Below are positions 15,562-23,336 of a DNA stretch of 64,000 nt, in pieces. The translations under genes were made by a program, and so were the position numbers. The DNA comes from Chryseobacterium fluminis. Its GTDB lineage: Bacteria; Bacteroidota; Bacteroidia; Flavobacteriales; Weeksellaceae. Under the pieces are notes generated by a model that did not search any database, was not told the DNA's origin, and worked only from the letters and a program-made list of their open reading frames with translations. How positions within the stretch are numbered: position 1 is the first letter of the stretch; each line of letters begins with the position of its first letter. The stretch is from the NCBI RefSeq assembly GCF_026314945.1, contig NZ_CP111121.1, positions 2,976,001-3,040,000 on the forward strand. Direction: 5' to 3'.

Positions 15562-16632
15562 ATGGATCTTAAAATTAAACTTGAGCAACTGCATCAGAAA
15601 GTAATTGGTCTTAAAGACAAGATAGGAACAGAAGAAGCGACAAAAAACGCCTTTGTAATGCCTTTCATACAAATCCTTGGTTATGATATTTTCAATCCTA
15701 CTGAAGTTGTTCCTGAACACGTCTGTGATATCGGAACAAAAAAAGGAGAAAAAGTGGATTATTTGATCAAAAATAATGATGAACCCATCTTCATCATTGA
15801 ATGTAAGCACTGGAAAGAAAGCGCTGATGCTCATAATTCGCAGCTTCACAGATATTATCATGTTTCAAAAACAAGATTCGGAGTTCTCACCAATGGGATT
15901 GTGTACAACTTTTATACGGATTTGGAAAAGCCTAATATTATGGATGAAAAGCCGTTTTTTACCATCAATATTGAAGATCTTAAAGACAGCTCCATTAAAA
16001 TTCTGGAAAGCTTTACCAAAAAAGATTATAATCTGGAAAGTATCCTCGATTCTGCAGAAGCATTGAAATACATCAAAGCCATCAGAAAGGAATTCGAAAA
16101 AGAAATCGAAAACCCATCTGACGAACTGGTAAAACTTCTGGTGAACCGCTTCTTTGAAAAGCCCTTAACAGCCAACAGAATGGTTTCCTTCAAGGAATAT
16201 GCTAAAAAAGCATTGACTACTTCTATTAATGAGTCGATCAGCTTCCGGTTAAAATCCGCTTTGAGCATCAATGAACAGATAGAAAAAAACGAAGACGATG
16301 TGAAATCATCACAGCCCATCGATCAAAATAACGATTCTAAAATTGTAACTACGGAGGAAGAGCTCGAAGGTTTTCAAATTGTAAAAGCTATTCTAAGGGA
16401 GAAAATTCCATCTTCAAGAATTGCTTACAGAGATACTCTTTCCTATTTCGGGGTGTTGTTGGATGATAACAACAGAAAGCCACTTTGCAGATTGCATTTT
16501 AATACAACGAATAAATATCTGGAGACTTTTCACAACGGAAAAGAAGCAGGAGAAAAGATGTTATTAAATACACTGGATGAGATCTCCAATTATAGAAATC
16601 AGCTTCATCTGACGCTGGAAAATTATGTATAA
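15562..16632 (+). CDS. HsdR-N-type PD-(D/E)XK nuclease-like protein, stand-alone
   Basis: 356 residues. The N-terminal 150 match the type I restriction R-subunit N-terminal (HSDR_N) nuclease fold: the lead Glu in TEEATKNAFVMPFIQ, then GYDIFNP, and the active-site strand KVDYLI followed by IFIIECKHW giving D-x(n)-E-C-K, then QLHRYYHV and GVLTNGI. The C-terminal domain (about 275-356; GFQIVKAILREKIPSSRIAY, FGVLLDDNNRKPLCRL) is a separate small fold found after such nucleases. No HsdM, HsdS or helicase motor is present, so it is not a classical restriction system. It sits inside an envelope/stress-like operon. A DNA-directed role is inferred from fold only. Confidence 0.82.
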   Translation: MDLKIKLEQLHQKVIGLKDKIGTEEATKNAFVMPFIQILGYDIFNPTEVVPEHVCDIGTKKGEKVDYLIKNNDEPIFIIECKHWKESADAHNSQLHRYYHVSKTRFGVLTNGIVYNFYTDLEKPNIMDEKPFFTINIEDLKDSSIKILESFTKKDYNLESILDSAEALKYIKAIRKEFEKEIENPSDELVKLLVNRFFEKPLTANRMVSFKEYAKKALTTSINESISFRLKSALSINEQIEKNEDDVKSSQPIDQNNDSKIVTTEEELEGFQIVKAILREKIPSSRIAYRDTLSYFGVLLDDNNRKPLCRLHFNTTNKYLETFHNGKEAGEKMLLNTLDEISNYRNQLHLTLENYV

Positions 16633-16643
16633 AATTAATAGCC

Positions 16644-17168
16644 ATGAAAACTTTAATATCTTTCATAATACTGATATTCAGCTTATTTCTTTTAAATTCT
16701 TGTCTGAAAGCCAATGACAATGTAGGACACGGCGGAAGATGTACGGGTTCGGCCTATTGTTCCGCTTGTTCCAACTGTTCAGGATGTGCCCACTGCAGCA
16801 GTGGTGGAACTTGTGGTGTTTGTCGTGGTGGATCTTACAGAAAAAGCTCTTCTTCGGGAAGCTCTTCGAAAAGCAAGTCTAAAAAACATAAATCCCCGGA
16901 TTCTTACAGATCTTCAAAGCCCCATACCAGTAAACCTCCAAAAGTATTTATTGAAAAGGTAAATATCAATCTAAATTCTAACAACAGATACATTGCAGGC
17001 ATTGCAATAACAAATGTTTATGAAAAACCTACCTTTCGATCTAAAGTAATAACAAAAGTACCTAAAGATGCCAAACTGTTAAAGCTTTCAAAGGAAGGAT
17101 CATGGTATAAAGTACAGGTCAAACCAAATGGAAAGACAGGATATGTCTTCAATAAAGATATAAAATAA
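16644..17168 (+). CDS. Cys-rich lipoprotein with C-terminal SH3b domain
   Basis: 174 residues. A lipoprotein signal (lipobox LLNSC, Cys near 20) is followed by a compact cluster with repeated Cys-x-x-Cys spacing (RCTGSAYCSACSNCSGCAHC then CGVC), a Ser/Lys-rich linker, and a bacterial SH3 domain (about 115-174; IAITNVYEKPTFRSKVITKV, GSWYKVQV, TGYVF). The SH3 part should bind peptidoglycan or protein at the envelope; the Cys cluster could bind metal or form disulfides. It lies 11 bp after the nuclease-like gene and 17 bp before the PH-SHOCT gene. Confidence 0.85.
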   Translation: MKTLISFIILIFSLFLLNSCLKANDNVGHGGRCTGSAYCSACSNCSGCAHCSSGGTCGVCRGGSYRKSSSSGSSSKSKSKKHKSPDSYRSSKPHTSKPPKVFIEKVNINLNSNNRYIAGIAITNVYEKPTFRSKVITKVPKDAKLLKLSKEGSWYKVQVKPNGKTGYVFNKDIK

Positions 17169-17185
17169 TCAAAAAACAAAATAAT

Positions 17186-17812
17186 ATGAACTTAAAGAAA
17201 TTTTTAAATGAAGAACAGGATCCTCAAGCTGTTCAAAAGCTTTTAGGAAGAATTAACAGCCTTCTTACCTCAAAAGAAGCTGTAGAATATATAGCTGTTC
17301 AGAAAAAACCTGTAATAAATTTATCCCCTGATTGTATTGCCCTTACCAATAGAAGAATTATTTTCTGCAGGCCAAAAAACTTCGGCTTATCTATGGATTT
17401 TCAGGATTACAGTTGGGTGGATATTGCTGATTGTCACATCAAAGAAGGAATTGTTGGCTCTACCTTTATTATGAGAACTACAAAAAACTTTACAAATATG
17501 ATGGATTATCTTCCTAAAAACCAAGCCAGAAAGCTGTATCAGTTTGCACAGGAAGTGGAAGAAAAAATGCGGGGGCTCAGACGAGAAAAAAATCTTGAAA
17601 CATTGAGAGCCTCTGCAGGGGGCGTTACTGTGAATAATGCTACCCCTATTATCACACAACCTCAACAATTTCAGGAAGAAAAAAAGCCATTGTTGATAGA
17701 GAATGAAGATCCTTTTGCTTTATTGCAGAAGTTAAAAGACTTAAAAGAGAACGGAATCATTTCTCCTGAAGAGTTTGAAACAAAAAAGAACGAAGTTTTA
17801 TCAAGAGTTTAA
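17186..17812 (+). CDS. Bacterial PH-domain protein with C-terminal SHOCT
   Basis: 208 residues with no membrane segment. The N-terminal half carries a bacterial PH-like fold (about 35-130: IALTNRRIIFCRPKNFG, then DFQDYSWVDIADCHIKEGIV). A flexible Gln-rich linker leads to a SHOCT motif at the extreme C-terminus (DPFALLQKLKDLKENGIISP then EEFETKKNEVL), a short helical module thought to aid oligomerisation. It is a likely cytoplasmic scaffold at the membrane with the neighbouring TM2 protein, 3 bp downstream; PH, SHOCT and TM2 domains often occur together. Confidence 0.88.
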   Translation: MNLKKFLNEEQDPQAVQKLLGRINSLLTSKEAVEYIAVQKKPVINLSPDCIALTNRRIIFCRPKNFGLSMDFQDYSWVDIADCHIKEGIVGSTFIMRTTKNFTNMMDYLPKNQARKLYQFAQEVEEKMRGLRREKNLETLRASAGGVTVNNATPIITQPQQFQEEKKPLLIENEDPFALLQKLKDLKENGIISPEEFETKKNEVLSRV

Positions 17813-17815
17813 ATT

Positions 17816-18031
17816 ATGAAATCAAAATCTACCGCCGCATTACTTGCTTTTTTCTTGGGAGGATTAGGCATTCACAGGTTTTACCTAGGTCAAAATATTA
17901 TGGGAATATTGTATTTGGTATTTTGCTGGACTTTCATTCCCGCATTAATTGCATTGTTTGATTTCTTTGTACTTATTTTTATGTCTGAAAGCCGTTTTAA
18001 TTATAAATATAATCTCAAAACAGGATTTTAA
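17816..18031 (+). CDS. TM2-domain membrane protein
   Basis: 71 residues that are essentially one TM2 domain: KSKSTAALLAFFLGGLGIHR then FYLG, a turn with Gly-Gly-x-x-x-x-x-Arg-Phe-Tyr, and a second membrane helix (LYLVFCWTFIPALIALFDFF). The family is of unknown molecular role. It follows the PH-SHOCT gene by 3 bp and precedes the next membrane protein by 9 bp, so translation is probably coupled. Confidence 0.92.
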   Translation: MKSKSTAALLAFFLGGLGIHRFYLGQNIMGILYLVFCWTFIPALIALFDFFVLIFMSESRFNYKYNLKTGF

Positions 18032-18040
18032 GCAAACATT

Positions 18041-18442
18041 ATGAAACCATTTCTCACCTTCTGTGCGTTATGTTGTTTCGCTGGTATTTTCAAACTTCCT
18101 ATAGAATATTATACTTTTCTTAGAATTATTATTTCCATTGGAGCTTTATTGGTTTTATACAATACGCTGAGCTCTAAACAACATTATTTCAGTATATTAT
18201 TTCTAATCATTCTCATTCTTTTCAATCCCGTTTTTCCTTTTTATTTATATAGGAAAAGCATTTGGATCCCGATTGATATCATCACAGGAATTTTATTTCT
18301 GCTGATCAACTTCGCAGAAAGAAAAGAACAAAAAAAGGAAGAAGAAGTTCCTGAAGAAACCACGAAACAATCTGCTCCCATCCAACAAAGAACTGTTTCA
18401 AGAGACAGAATCATTAATCCTAAAAAGCCAAAAGAAGAATAA
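18041..18442 (+). CDS. Small integral membrane protein, DUF6804-like
   Basis: 133 residues. It has about four hydrophobic segments in the first 90 residues (FLTFCALCCFAGIFKLP, LRIIISIGALLVLYN, FSILFLIILILFNPVFPFYL, IWIPIDIITGILFLLINFA) and a charged cytoplasmic tail (KEQKKEEEVPEE). The FNPVFPFYLY..SIWIPIDI pattern reminds me of the DUF6804 family, which has no known function; this assignment is from memory and uncertain. It is in tight tandem with its neighbours (5 bp to the next start). Confidence 0.75.
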   Translation: MKPFLTFCALCCFAGIFKLPIEYYTFLRIIISIGALLVLYNTLSSKQHYFSILFLIILILFNPVFPFYLYRKSIWIPIDIITGILFLLINFAERKEQKKEEEVPEETTKQSAPIQQRTVSRDRIINPKKPKEE

Positions 18443-18447
18443 CCATT

Positions 18448-18855
18448 ATGGAGAACAATCAAATAACTGAAAATCTCAAAGCACATTTTTTACGATTGTA
18501 TCAAATGGCTATCTGTGATGATGATTTCAGTGCACTAGAATTAAAAATGCTCTACAAATGTGCAGAAGAAAGGGGAATTCCATCCAAAAATTTAGATGAA
18601 ATCCTTTTAAATCCAATCAATTTAAAATCATTGGTACCACAGACTATTGAGGAGAAAGTAGATTATTTATATGATCTCACCGTAATGATCTGGGCAGATG
18701 GAATTGTTTCTCCAAACGAATATATTGCTATGCAAAAATACGTTCTGATGTTTGGTTTTGTAGAAGAAAATGCACCTTCCATTGTAGATTATCTTATTGA
18801 AGCCGTGAAAATCGGAAAGAATAAAAGCGAAATTTTATATGAATTAAAAAACTAA
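18448..18855 (+). CDS. TerB-like helical protein
   Basis: 135 residues, all-helical, no signal or membrane segment. It shows the two pseudo-repeat acidic motifs typical of the TerB fold (LYQMAICDDDFSALELKML near the N-terminus and VMIWADGIVSPNEYIAM in the middle), which in TerB bind metal near the membrane. TerB-like proteins occur in tellurite/phage/stress-associated Ter systems together with VWA proteins; a VWA-like lipoprotein is two genes downstream here. No other ter genes (terC, terD, terZ) are present in the window. Confidence 0.8.
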   Translation: MENNQITENLKAHFLRLYQMAICDDDFSALELKMLYKCAEERGIPSKNLDEILLNPINLKSLVPQTIEEKVDYLYDLTVMIWADGIVSPNEYIAMQKYVLMFGFVEENAPSIVDYLIEAVKIGKNKSEILYELKN

Positions 18856-18861
18856 CTTATC

Positions 18862-20202
18862 ATGGATACCACCAGTATAAAAAATTTATTTAAACTCAAA
18901 TCCGTTCCGATAGAGTCCAAACAGGAACATCTTCCTAAAACCGATATCATTCCAAGCGATGAATCTCTCGAAGAAACCCGAAAAAGAACCTATCATGAAT
19001 CAGGTTACAGGGACAGCTCACGAACCAACGGAAACCACTCTACTCTATCCATTTGCCTGGATGCCGTTTATTCGAAATTTCAGAACGAAGAAAAGGAAAT
19101 GGTCGAAAAACAGAAAAATCTGAAAGAATCCTACGTCAACGAACAAAAAAACAGAGAAACTGAAATTAAGGCGCTGACAGTATCACAGGAAACAAAAGAA
19201 GAGCAGCTAAAAAACAAAAATATAGAAATTGAAAATCATCAGCATACAATTGAAAATTTAAAAGCTGAAATCCTTGATCTACCCAGAAACCCGGAAAAGC
19301 ACAATATAAAAGCAACAAAAGGAGCTTCTGCAAAATTCTGGATCGGGCTTTTCCTTTTGATTCCCATAACTTTATATTTAGGAACATTTTATATCTCAAC
19401 TTCTTATTCAGCTTTTTTCAAAAGTTTTGATGCAAAAAGTACAATTATCCAAAGTGTTTTAGATGCACAGGCTTTCAGTAAAGCGTGGAACGAAGGAGTA
19501 ATTGAAGGAGCTTTTGTTACCTTGATCCCGTTTGTATTTCTCGGGTTGGGATATTTGATTCATATGTTTTGGGAGAATAAAACAAGAGCCAATTATATCA
19601 AGCTGGGATTATTATTTATCGTAACATTTATTTTCGACTGCATTCTAGCCTACGAAATTGAGTCAAAATTGTATGAATTAAACAAAACTTTTGAATCACC
19701 ACCATTTGATATTAAAATTGCTTTTACCAAAATTCAGTTTTGGGGAATTATTTTCGCTGGATTCATTGTATACATTATTTGGGGACTGGTTTTCGACTTT
19801 GTAATGAAAGAACACCGTGAAAAAGATAAGATCAAAAATGAACAGGAAATCAGACAGAAGAGGATTGAATTCTTTCAGGAAAAGATCAATATTCTGAAAA
19901 AGGAAATTGAAGAAATCCTGGCCAATATCGGAAGTACAAAAGAATCAATTATCAAAACACGAGGAAGAATAGAAGAACTTCAGAATATTATTGACGGTGT
20001 AATCATACCTACTAAAGATTACAAATTATATGCGTCAGAGTATGTTCAAGGTTGGATCACTTTTATCGGTGAAAAAATAGCAGTATCAAGAACGGAAAAG
20101 CAAACGATGATTGATGACTGTATTGCAACCTACAATGTCAATCTGGAAACGGTAGGTGCTAATTCCGACAACCAAAACTTAGTGTATTTATCATCCTTGT
20201 AA
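18862..20202 (+). CDS. Four-helix membrane protein with flanking coiled coils
   Basis: 446 residues of no family that I can name. Layout: a charged N-terminus, a long coiled coil (about 75-145), two membrane segments (about 155-180 and 215-238), two more (about 245-265 and 290-315), a second coiled coil (about 320-375) and a soluble C-terminal tail. The arrangement suggests a membrane scaffold or mechanosensitive-like complex whose coiled coils bind other operon products. It starts 6 bp after the TerB-like gene and ends 11 bp before the VWA-like gene. No catalytic motif is visible. Confidence 0.82.
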   Translation: MDTTSIKNLFKLKSVPIESKQEHLPKTDIIPSDESLEETRKRTYHESGYRDSSRTNGNHSTLSICLDAVYSKFQNEEKEMVEKQKNLKESYVNEQKNRETEIKALTVSQETKEEQLKNKNIEIENHQHTIENLKAEILDLPRNPEKHNIKATKGASAKFWIGLFLLIPITLYLGTFYISTSYSAFFKSFDAKSTIIQSVLDAQAFSKAWNEGVIEGAFVTLIPFVFLGLGYLIHMFWENKTRANYIKLGLLFIVTFIFDCILAYEIESKLYELNKTFESPPFDIKIAFTKIQFWGIIFAGFIVYIIWGLVFDFVMKEHREKDKIKNEQEIRQKRIEFFQEKINILKKEIEEILANIGSTKESIIKTRGRIEELQNIIDGVIIPTKDYKLYASEYVQGWITFIGEKIAVSRTEKQTMIDDCIATYNVNLETVGANSDNQNLVYLSSL

Positions 20203-20213
20203 AATTACAAATT

Positions 20214-21113
20214 ATGAAAAAATTACTTTATTTATTGATGATCATTTCGTTGGTTTCCTGTTGCAAAGGCAAAGATGACGGAACAGTCAAAGGAAATACG
20301 GATTCTATTGTTGTTGACTCAAACAATATCAATGTCAGCATTTTAATTGATTTATCAGACAGAATTGATACAGTAGCTAATCCTAATCCCACAATGGAAT
20401 ATTATCAAAGGGACACGGAATATATTAAGGCCATTGAAAAAGGATTTTTAAACCATGTCAAATCAAAAAAAATCATCACATATGATGATCAGATGCAGGT
20501 TTTCTTCAACCCGGAGCCTTCAGACCCGAAAATGAATGAACTTACAAAAGAGCTGAAAGTTTCCTTTAATAAGGATATTCCAAAAAGTTATTTTGATTCT
20601 GTTGACAAAAAATATTTGGAATTACCTTTACAAATCTATAAATCAGCCATTAAAGATAGAGAATACATTGGCTCCGATATTTGGGAGTTTTTCAAAAACA
20701 AAGTGAAAGATTATTGCATTAAAGATGATCGCAGAAACATTCTTTTCATTTTAACCGACGGCTATATGTATCATGAAAATACTAAGTTTGATGAAAAGAA
20801 GGAAAAATCATACAAAACTTCCTATTTAACAACCAAGCTTATAAAAGCTAATAACCTGACAACATCCGGTTTTAAAGATACCATTGAAAAAAATGGCTTT
20901 GGCTTTGTAAAAGCAAATGAAAACCTGAGTAATCTCGAAGTTATTGTTTTAGGAATCAATCCCGAAAAAGGAAATCCTTTTGAAGAAGCTGTTATTAAAG
21001 AATACTGGGAAAATTGGTTTAAAGAAATGAAAATCAAAAAGTACCAGATCAGATCTGCCGACCTCCCTTCCAATCTGGAACCCATTATCTTAAAAGCTAT
21101 TTCAGGGAAATAA
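20214..21113 (+). CDS. VWA-like lipoprotein
   Basis: 299 residues with a lipoprotein signal (lipobox LVSC at about residues 13-16). The mature part looks like a von Willebrand factor A fold: the first strand ISILIDLSDRID carries D-x-S, a later strand reads RRNILFILTDGYM with the TDG motif, and a third LEVIVLGINPEKGN. The usual DxSxS MIDAS is DLSDR here, so metal binding may be altered. It is the last gene of the run that starts at 14978 and is followed by a bidirectional terminator. Pairing with a TerB-like protein recalls Ter-type stress modules. Confidence 0.8.
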   Translation: MKKLLYLLMIISLVSCCKGKDDGTVKGNTDSIVVDSNNINVSILIDLSDRIDTVANPNPTMEYYQRDTEYIKAIEKGFLNHVKSKKIITYDDQMQVFFNPEPSDPKMNELTKELKVSFNKDIPKSYFDSVDKKYLELPLQIYKSAIKDREYIGSDIWEFFKNKVKDYCIKDDRRNILFILTDGYMYHENTKFDEKKEKSYKTSYLTTKLIKANNLTTSGFKDTIEKNGFGFVKANENLSNLEVIVLGINPEKGNPFEEAVIKEYWENWFKEMKIKKYQIRSADLPSNLEPIILKAISGK

Positions 21114-21136
21114 AAAACACACTCCAATATTTAACT

Positions 21137-21173
21137 AAAAACAGCGAAGAATTAAATTTCTTTGCTGTTTTTT
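21137..21173. terminator. Bidirectional terminator between the VWA-like gene and elaA
   Basis: Arms AAAAACAGC-GAAGAA and TTTCTTT-GCTGTTTTT around a short AT loop, with one unpaired base, T-runs on one strand and A-runs on the other. It overlaps the elaA stop codon. Confidence 0.75.
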
Positions 21174-21621
21174 ACTTTCTCAACATTTCCGTATGAGGAA
21201 TATTGTCTTCCAGGTATTTTTTTCCGGTATCTTCAAATCCGAAATCTGAATAGAATCTCAACAGGTAATCCTGGGCCGAAATTCTTATTTCGGAAGTATG
21301 AAAGCGGTTTTCTATGGTTTCTACAGCATACTGTATCAACTGCTTGCCAAGGCTCTTCCCTCTCGCTTTTTCTGTTGTCAGCACTCTTCCCAGAGAGGTT
21401 TCCTCATATTTTATCCCTTTGTTAAAAATCCTGCAGTAGGCTAATACGTCACCATCTTCCTTTGCCCAGATATGAAGAGCTTTCTGATCATAATTATCCA
21501 GATCAGGATAAGGACAGTTCTGTTCAATAACAAAAACATCGATGCGGGCTTTTAAAACAGCGTACAGCTCAGGAACAGTGAATTCTTCAAAACTTTTAAT
21601 TTTCCAGATTGTATTACTCAT
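21172..21621 (-). CDS. elaA: GNAT-family N-acetyltransferase, ElaA type
   Basis: 149 residues, the usual ElaA length. Family features are the N-terminal LYAVLKARIDVFVIEQNCPY then PDLDNYD, the central strand LGRVLTTEKARGKSLGKQLI (acetyl-CoA pyrophosphate loop, R/G-x-x-x-G-K/A) and the final FYSDFGFEDTGKKYLEDNIP then H. The substrate of ElaA is not established. The start overlaps the end of engB by 8 bp, so the two genes are translationally coupled. Confidence 0.92.
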   Translation of the reverse strand: MSNTIWKIKSFEEFTVPELYAVLKARIDVFVIEQNCPYPDLDNYDQKALHIWAKEDGDVLAYCRIFNKGIKYEETSLGRVLTTEKARGKSLGKQLIQYAVETIENRFHTSEIRISAQDYLLRFYSDFGFEDTGKKYLEDNIPHTEMLRK

Positions 21622-22237
21622 CGAAACTTACCGCATTATTAATTAAAAACTCGTTGGTTTTCTGTATAAAACTCAGAATCTCTTCCCCACCCACTTTCTT
21701 TTCTGCAGAAGTCACATAAATTTCCGGCAGATCTTCCCAGGTCTTATGAAGTTCTGCTTTATAGTTTTCTACATTTTTAATGGCGATATTCGGTTTTAGT
21801 TTATCAACTTTTGTAAATACAATAGAAAACGGCACCCCGCTTTCCCCACACCACTGAATAAATTCCAGGTCGATCTTTTGTGGCGTGTGTCTTGAATCTA
21901 CCAGCACAAAAAGATTGACTAAATTTCTTCTGTTTAAAATATAATTGGTGATGAGTTTCTCGAAATCTTTTCTGATAGATTTAGAAACCTTGGCGTATCC
22001 GTAACCCGGTAAATCGGTCAGGTACCAGTTTTCATTAACTAAAAAATGATTAATAAGTTGGGTTTTTCCGGGAGTCCCTGATGTTTTAGCTAAATCTTTG
22101 TGATTCATCATTGCATTAATCAGTGAAGACTTTCCCACATTGGACCTTCCGATAAAAGCATATTCGGGAATGGTAGGTTCCGGGCAATCCTGCCATTTTC
22201 CGCTACTCTTTACAAAATTTGCAGTTTTAATAACCAT
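21614..22237 (-). CDS. engB: Ribosome biogenesis GTPase YihA/YsxC (EngB)
   Basis: 207 residues. Essential GTPase that acts in assembly of the large ribosomal subunit. All G motifs are present: G1 GRSNVGKSSL, G2 Thr in SGTPGKTQLINHF, G3 DLPGYGYAKV, G4 TKVDK and G5 SAEK. No other domain. Transcribed with elaA downstream. The preceding alpha/beta hydrolase gene ends with its own terminator, so engB probably has its own promoter in the short spacer, though I see no clear -7 consensus there. Confidence 0.96.
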   Translation of the reverse strand: MVIKTANFVKSSGKWQDCPEPTIPEYAFIGRSNVGKSSLINAMMNHKDLAKTSGTPGKTQLINHFLVNENWYLTDLPGYGYAKVSKSIRKDFEKLITNYILNRRNLVNLFVLVDSRHTPQKIDLEFIQWCGESGVPFSIVFTKVDKLKPNIAIKNVENYKAELHKTWEDLPEIYVTSAEKKVGGEEILSFIQKTNEFLINNAVSFDE

Positions 22238-22263
22238 TTTTTTTGAATATTTTAAGAAAAATA

Positions 22264-22290
22264 AACCATTAAGAAAAGCTCTTAATGGTT
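22264..22290 (-). terminator. Terminator of the alpha/beta hydrolase gene
   Basis: 11-bp perfect stem AACCATTAAGA / TCTTAATGGTT with a 5-base loop; on the minus strand it is followed by TTATTTTTC. Confidence 0.8.
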
Positions 22291-22303
22291 CATTTATATT
22301 TTA

Positions 22304-23065
22304 TTAAACTTTATTTTTCAACCAGCTGTAGAGAATCTCATTAAATTCATCCGGCTTCTCCATCATGGCAGCATGACCACATTTATCGATCCAGAACAAA
22401 TCTGAATTCGGAATAAATTTGTGCATATCTTCTGCCACCTCTGGCGGTGTTACATTATCCTGTTTTCCCCAGATCAGGCAGGTTGGGGTTAAAATTTTAG
22501 GAAGATCATGCAACATATTATGTTTGATTGCACTTCTGGCCAGCATCACTGTTTTGATGCCTTTCATTCTGTCATTGACTACACCAAAAACTTCATCTAC
22601 CAGATCTTCGGTGGCTACTGAAGGATCATAAAAAACCTCTTCTGTCTTCTTCCTTATATAAGAACGGTCGTTCTTTCTAGGAAAGCTGTCTCCGAAAGTT
22701 CTTTCATACAAACCTGAACTTCCCGTGAGCACAAGATTACTTACAAGATCAGGTCTTGCTAATGTTAAGATAAGTCCCACATGGCCACCCATCGAGTTTC
22801 CGACAATGGTAACAGGCTCTTCAATATGGCTCTCTATAAACTTTATAATATATTTTGCAATCGTGGTGAGATTCGTATTAAGTACCGGCAAATCATAGAT
22901 CGGTAATTGAGGTACGTACACCTTAAATCCTTTCTCTGAAAAAAAATTCACCATCTTATCGAAATTACTCAAACCACCCATTAAACCGTGCAATAGCACC
23001 AATGGATGTCCTTCCCCCGCTTCTACAAAGGTATATTTCTTTTCTTTTTTTGTACTAAATATCAT
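22304..23065 (-). CDS. Alpha/beta-fold hydrolase
   Basis: 253 residues from the ATG at 23065. That start is preferred over an in-frame ATG at 23110 because a perfect -7 element (23088-23095) lies between the two. The catalytic triad is visible: nucleophile Ser in VGNSMGGHVG, Asp in WGKQDNVTPP and His in KCGHAAMMEKP; the oxyanion HGLMGG follows strand 3. No signal peptide. It belongs to the broad class of cytoplasmic C-C hydrolases, esterases and haloperoxidase-like enzymes, and the substrate is unknown. It lies divergent to mraZ. Confidence 0.9.
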   Translation of the reverse strand: MIFSTKKEKKYTFVEAGEGHPLVLLHGLMGGLSNFDKMVNFFSEKGFKVYVPQLPIYDLPVLNTNLTTIAKYIIKFIESHIEEPVTIVGNSMGGHVGLILTLARPDLVSNLVLTGSSGLYERTFGDSFPRKNDRSYIRKKTEEVFYDPSVATEDLVDEVFGVVNDRMKGIKTVMLARSAIKHNMLHDLPKILTPTCLIWGKQDNVTPPEVAEDMHKFIPNSDLFWIDKCGHAAMMEKPDEFNEILYSWLKNKV

Positions 23066-23087
23066 AAAATGCCTTAATAAAGCCTTG

Positions 23088-23095
23088 CAAAAATA
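23088..23095 (-). promoter_or_regulatory. -7 element for the alpha/beta hydrolase
   Basis: TATTTTTG on the minus strand, a full match, 22 bp before the ATG at 23065. Confidence 0.6.
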
Positions 23096-23288
23096 CAAAT
23101 TAAACCTCAAAAATATTTTGATTACCCTAATTTAAAATAAAAATAATATAATAACCATTATTTTAACGCTTTTTTTGAAAATCTCTTAGTATGCCCCAAA
23201 TAACACATTTCACAACCTATTGCACGTCAATTCATTACACTACAAAATCTAAATCTTTGATAAAACTTATTAACATTAAGTCAAAAAG

Positions 23289-23313
23289 TGGGAAAAAGTG
23301 GGAATTTTTGGAA
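23289..23313 (+). promoter_or_regulatory. MraZ box: three direct repeats spaced by 5 bp
   Basis: TGGGA (23289-23293), TGGGA (23299-23303) and TGGAA (23309-23313), each separated by 5 bases. This is the known MraZ operator layout (TGGGN repeats with 5-base gaps) and lies directly upstream of the -7 element, so MraZ should autoregulate the dcw cluster. Confidence 0.85.
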
Positions 23314-23322
23314 ATTATTATA

Positions 23323-23330
23323 TAAATTTG
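23323..23330 (+). promoter_or_regulatory. -7 element of the dcw cluster promoter
   Basis: TAAATTTG, a full match to TAnnTTTG, only 6 bases before the mraZ ATG; the transcript is probably leaderless. Confidence 0.65.
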
Positions 23331-23336
23331 CTCCAA

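Noticed and set aside
15562..16632. Complete type I restriction system
   Set aside because: Only an HsdR-N-type nuclease domain is present; there is no helicase motor, HsdM or HsdS.
23298..23336. Upstream GTG start for mraZ
   Set aside because: It lies inside the MraZ box and before the -7 element; the conserved protein begins at the ATG at 23337.
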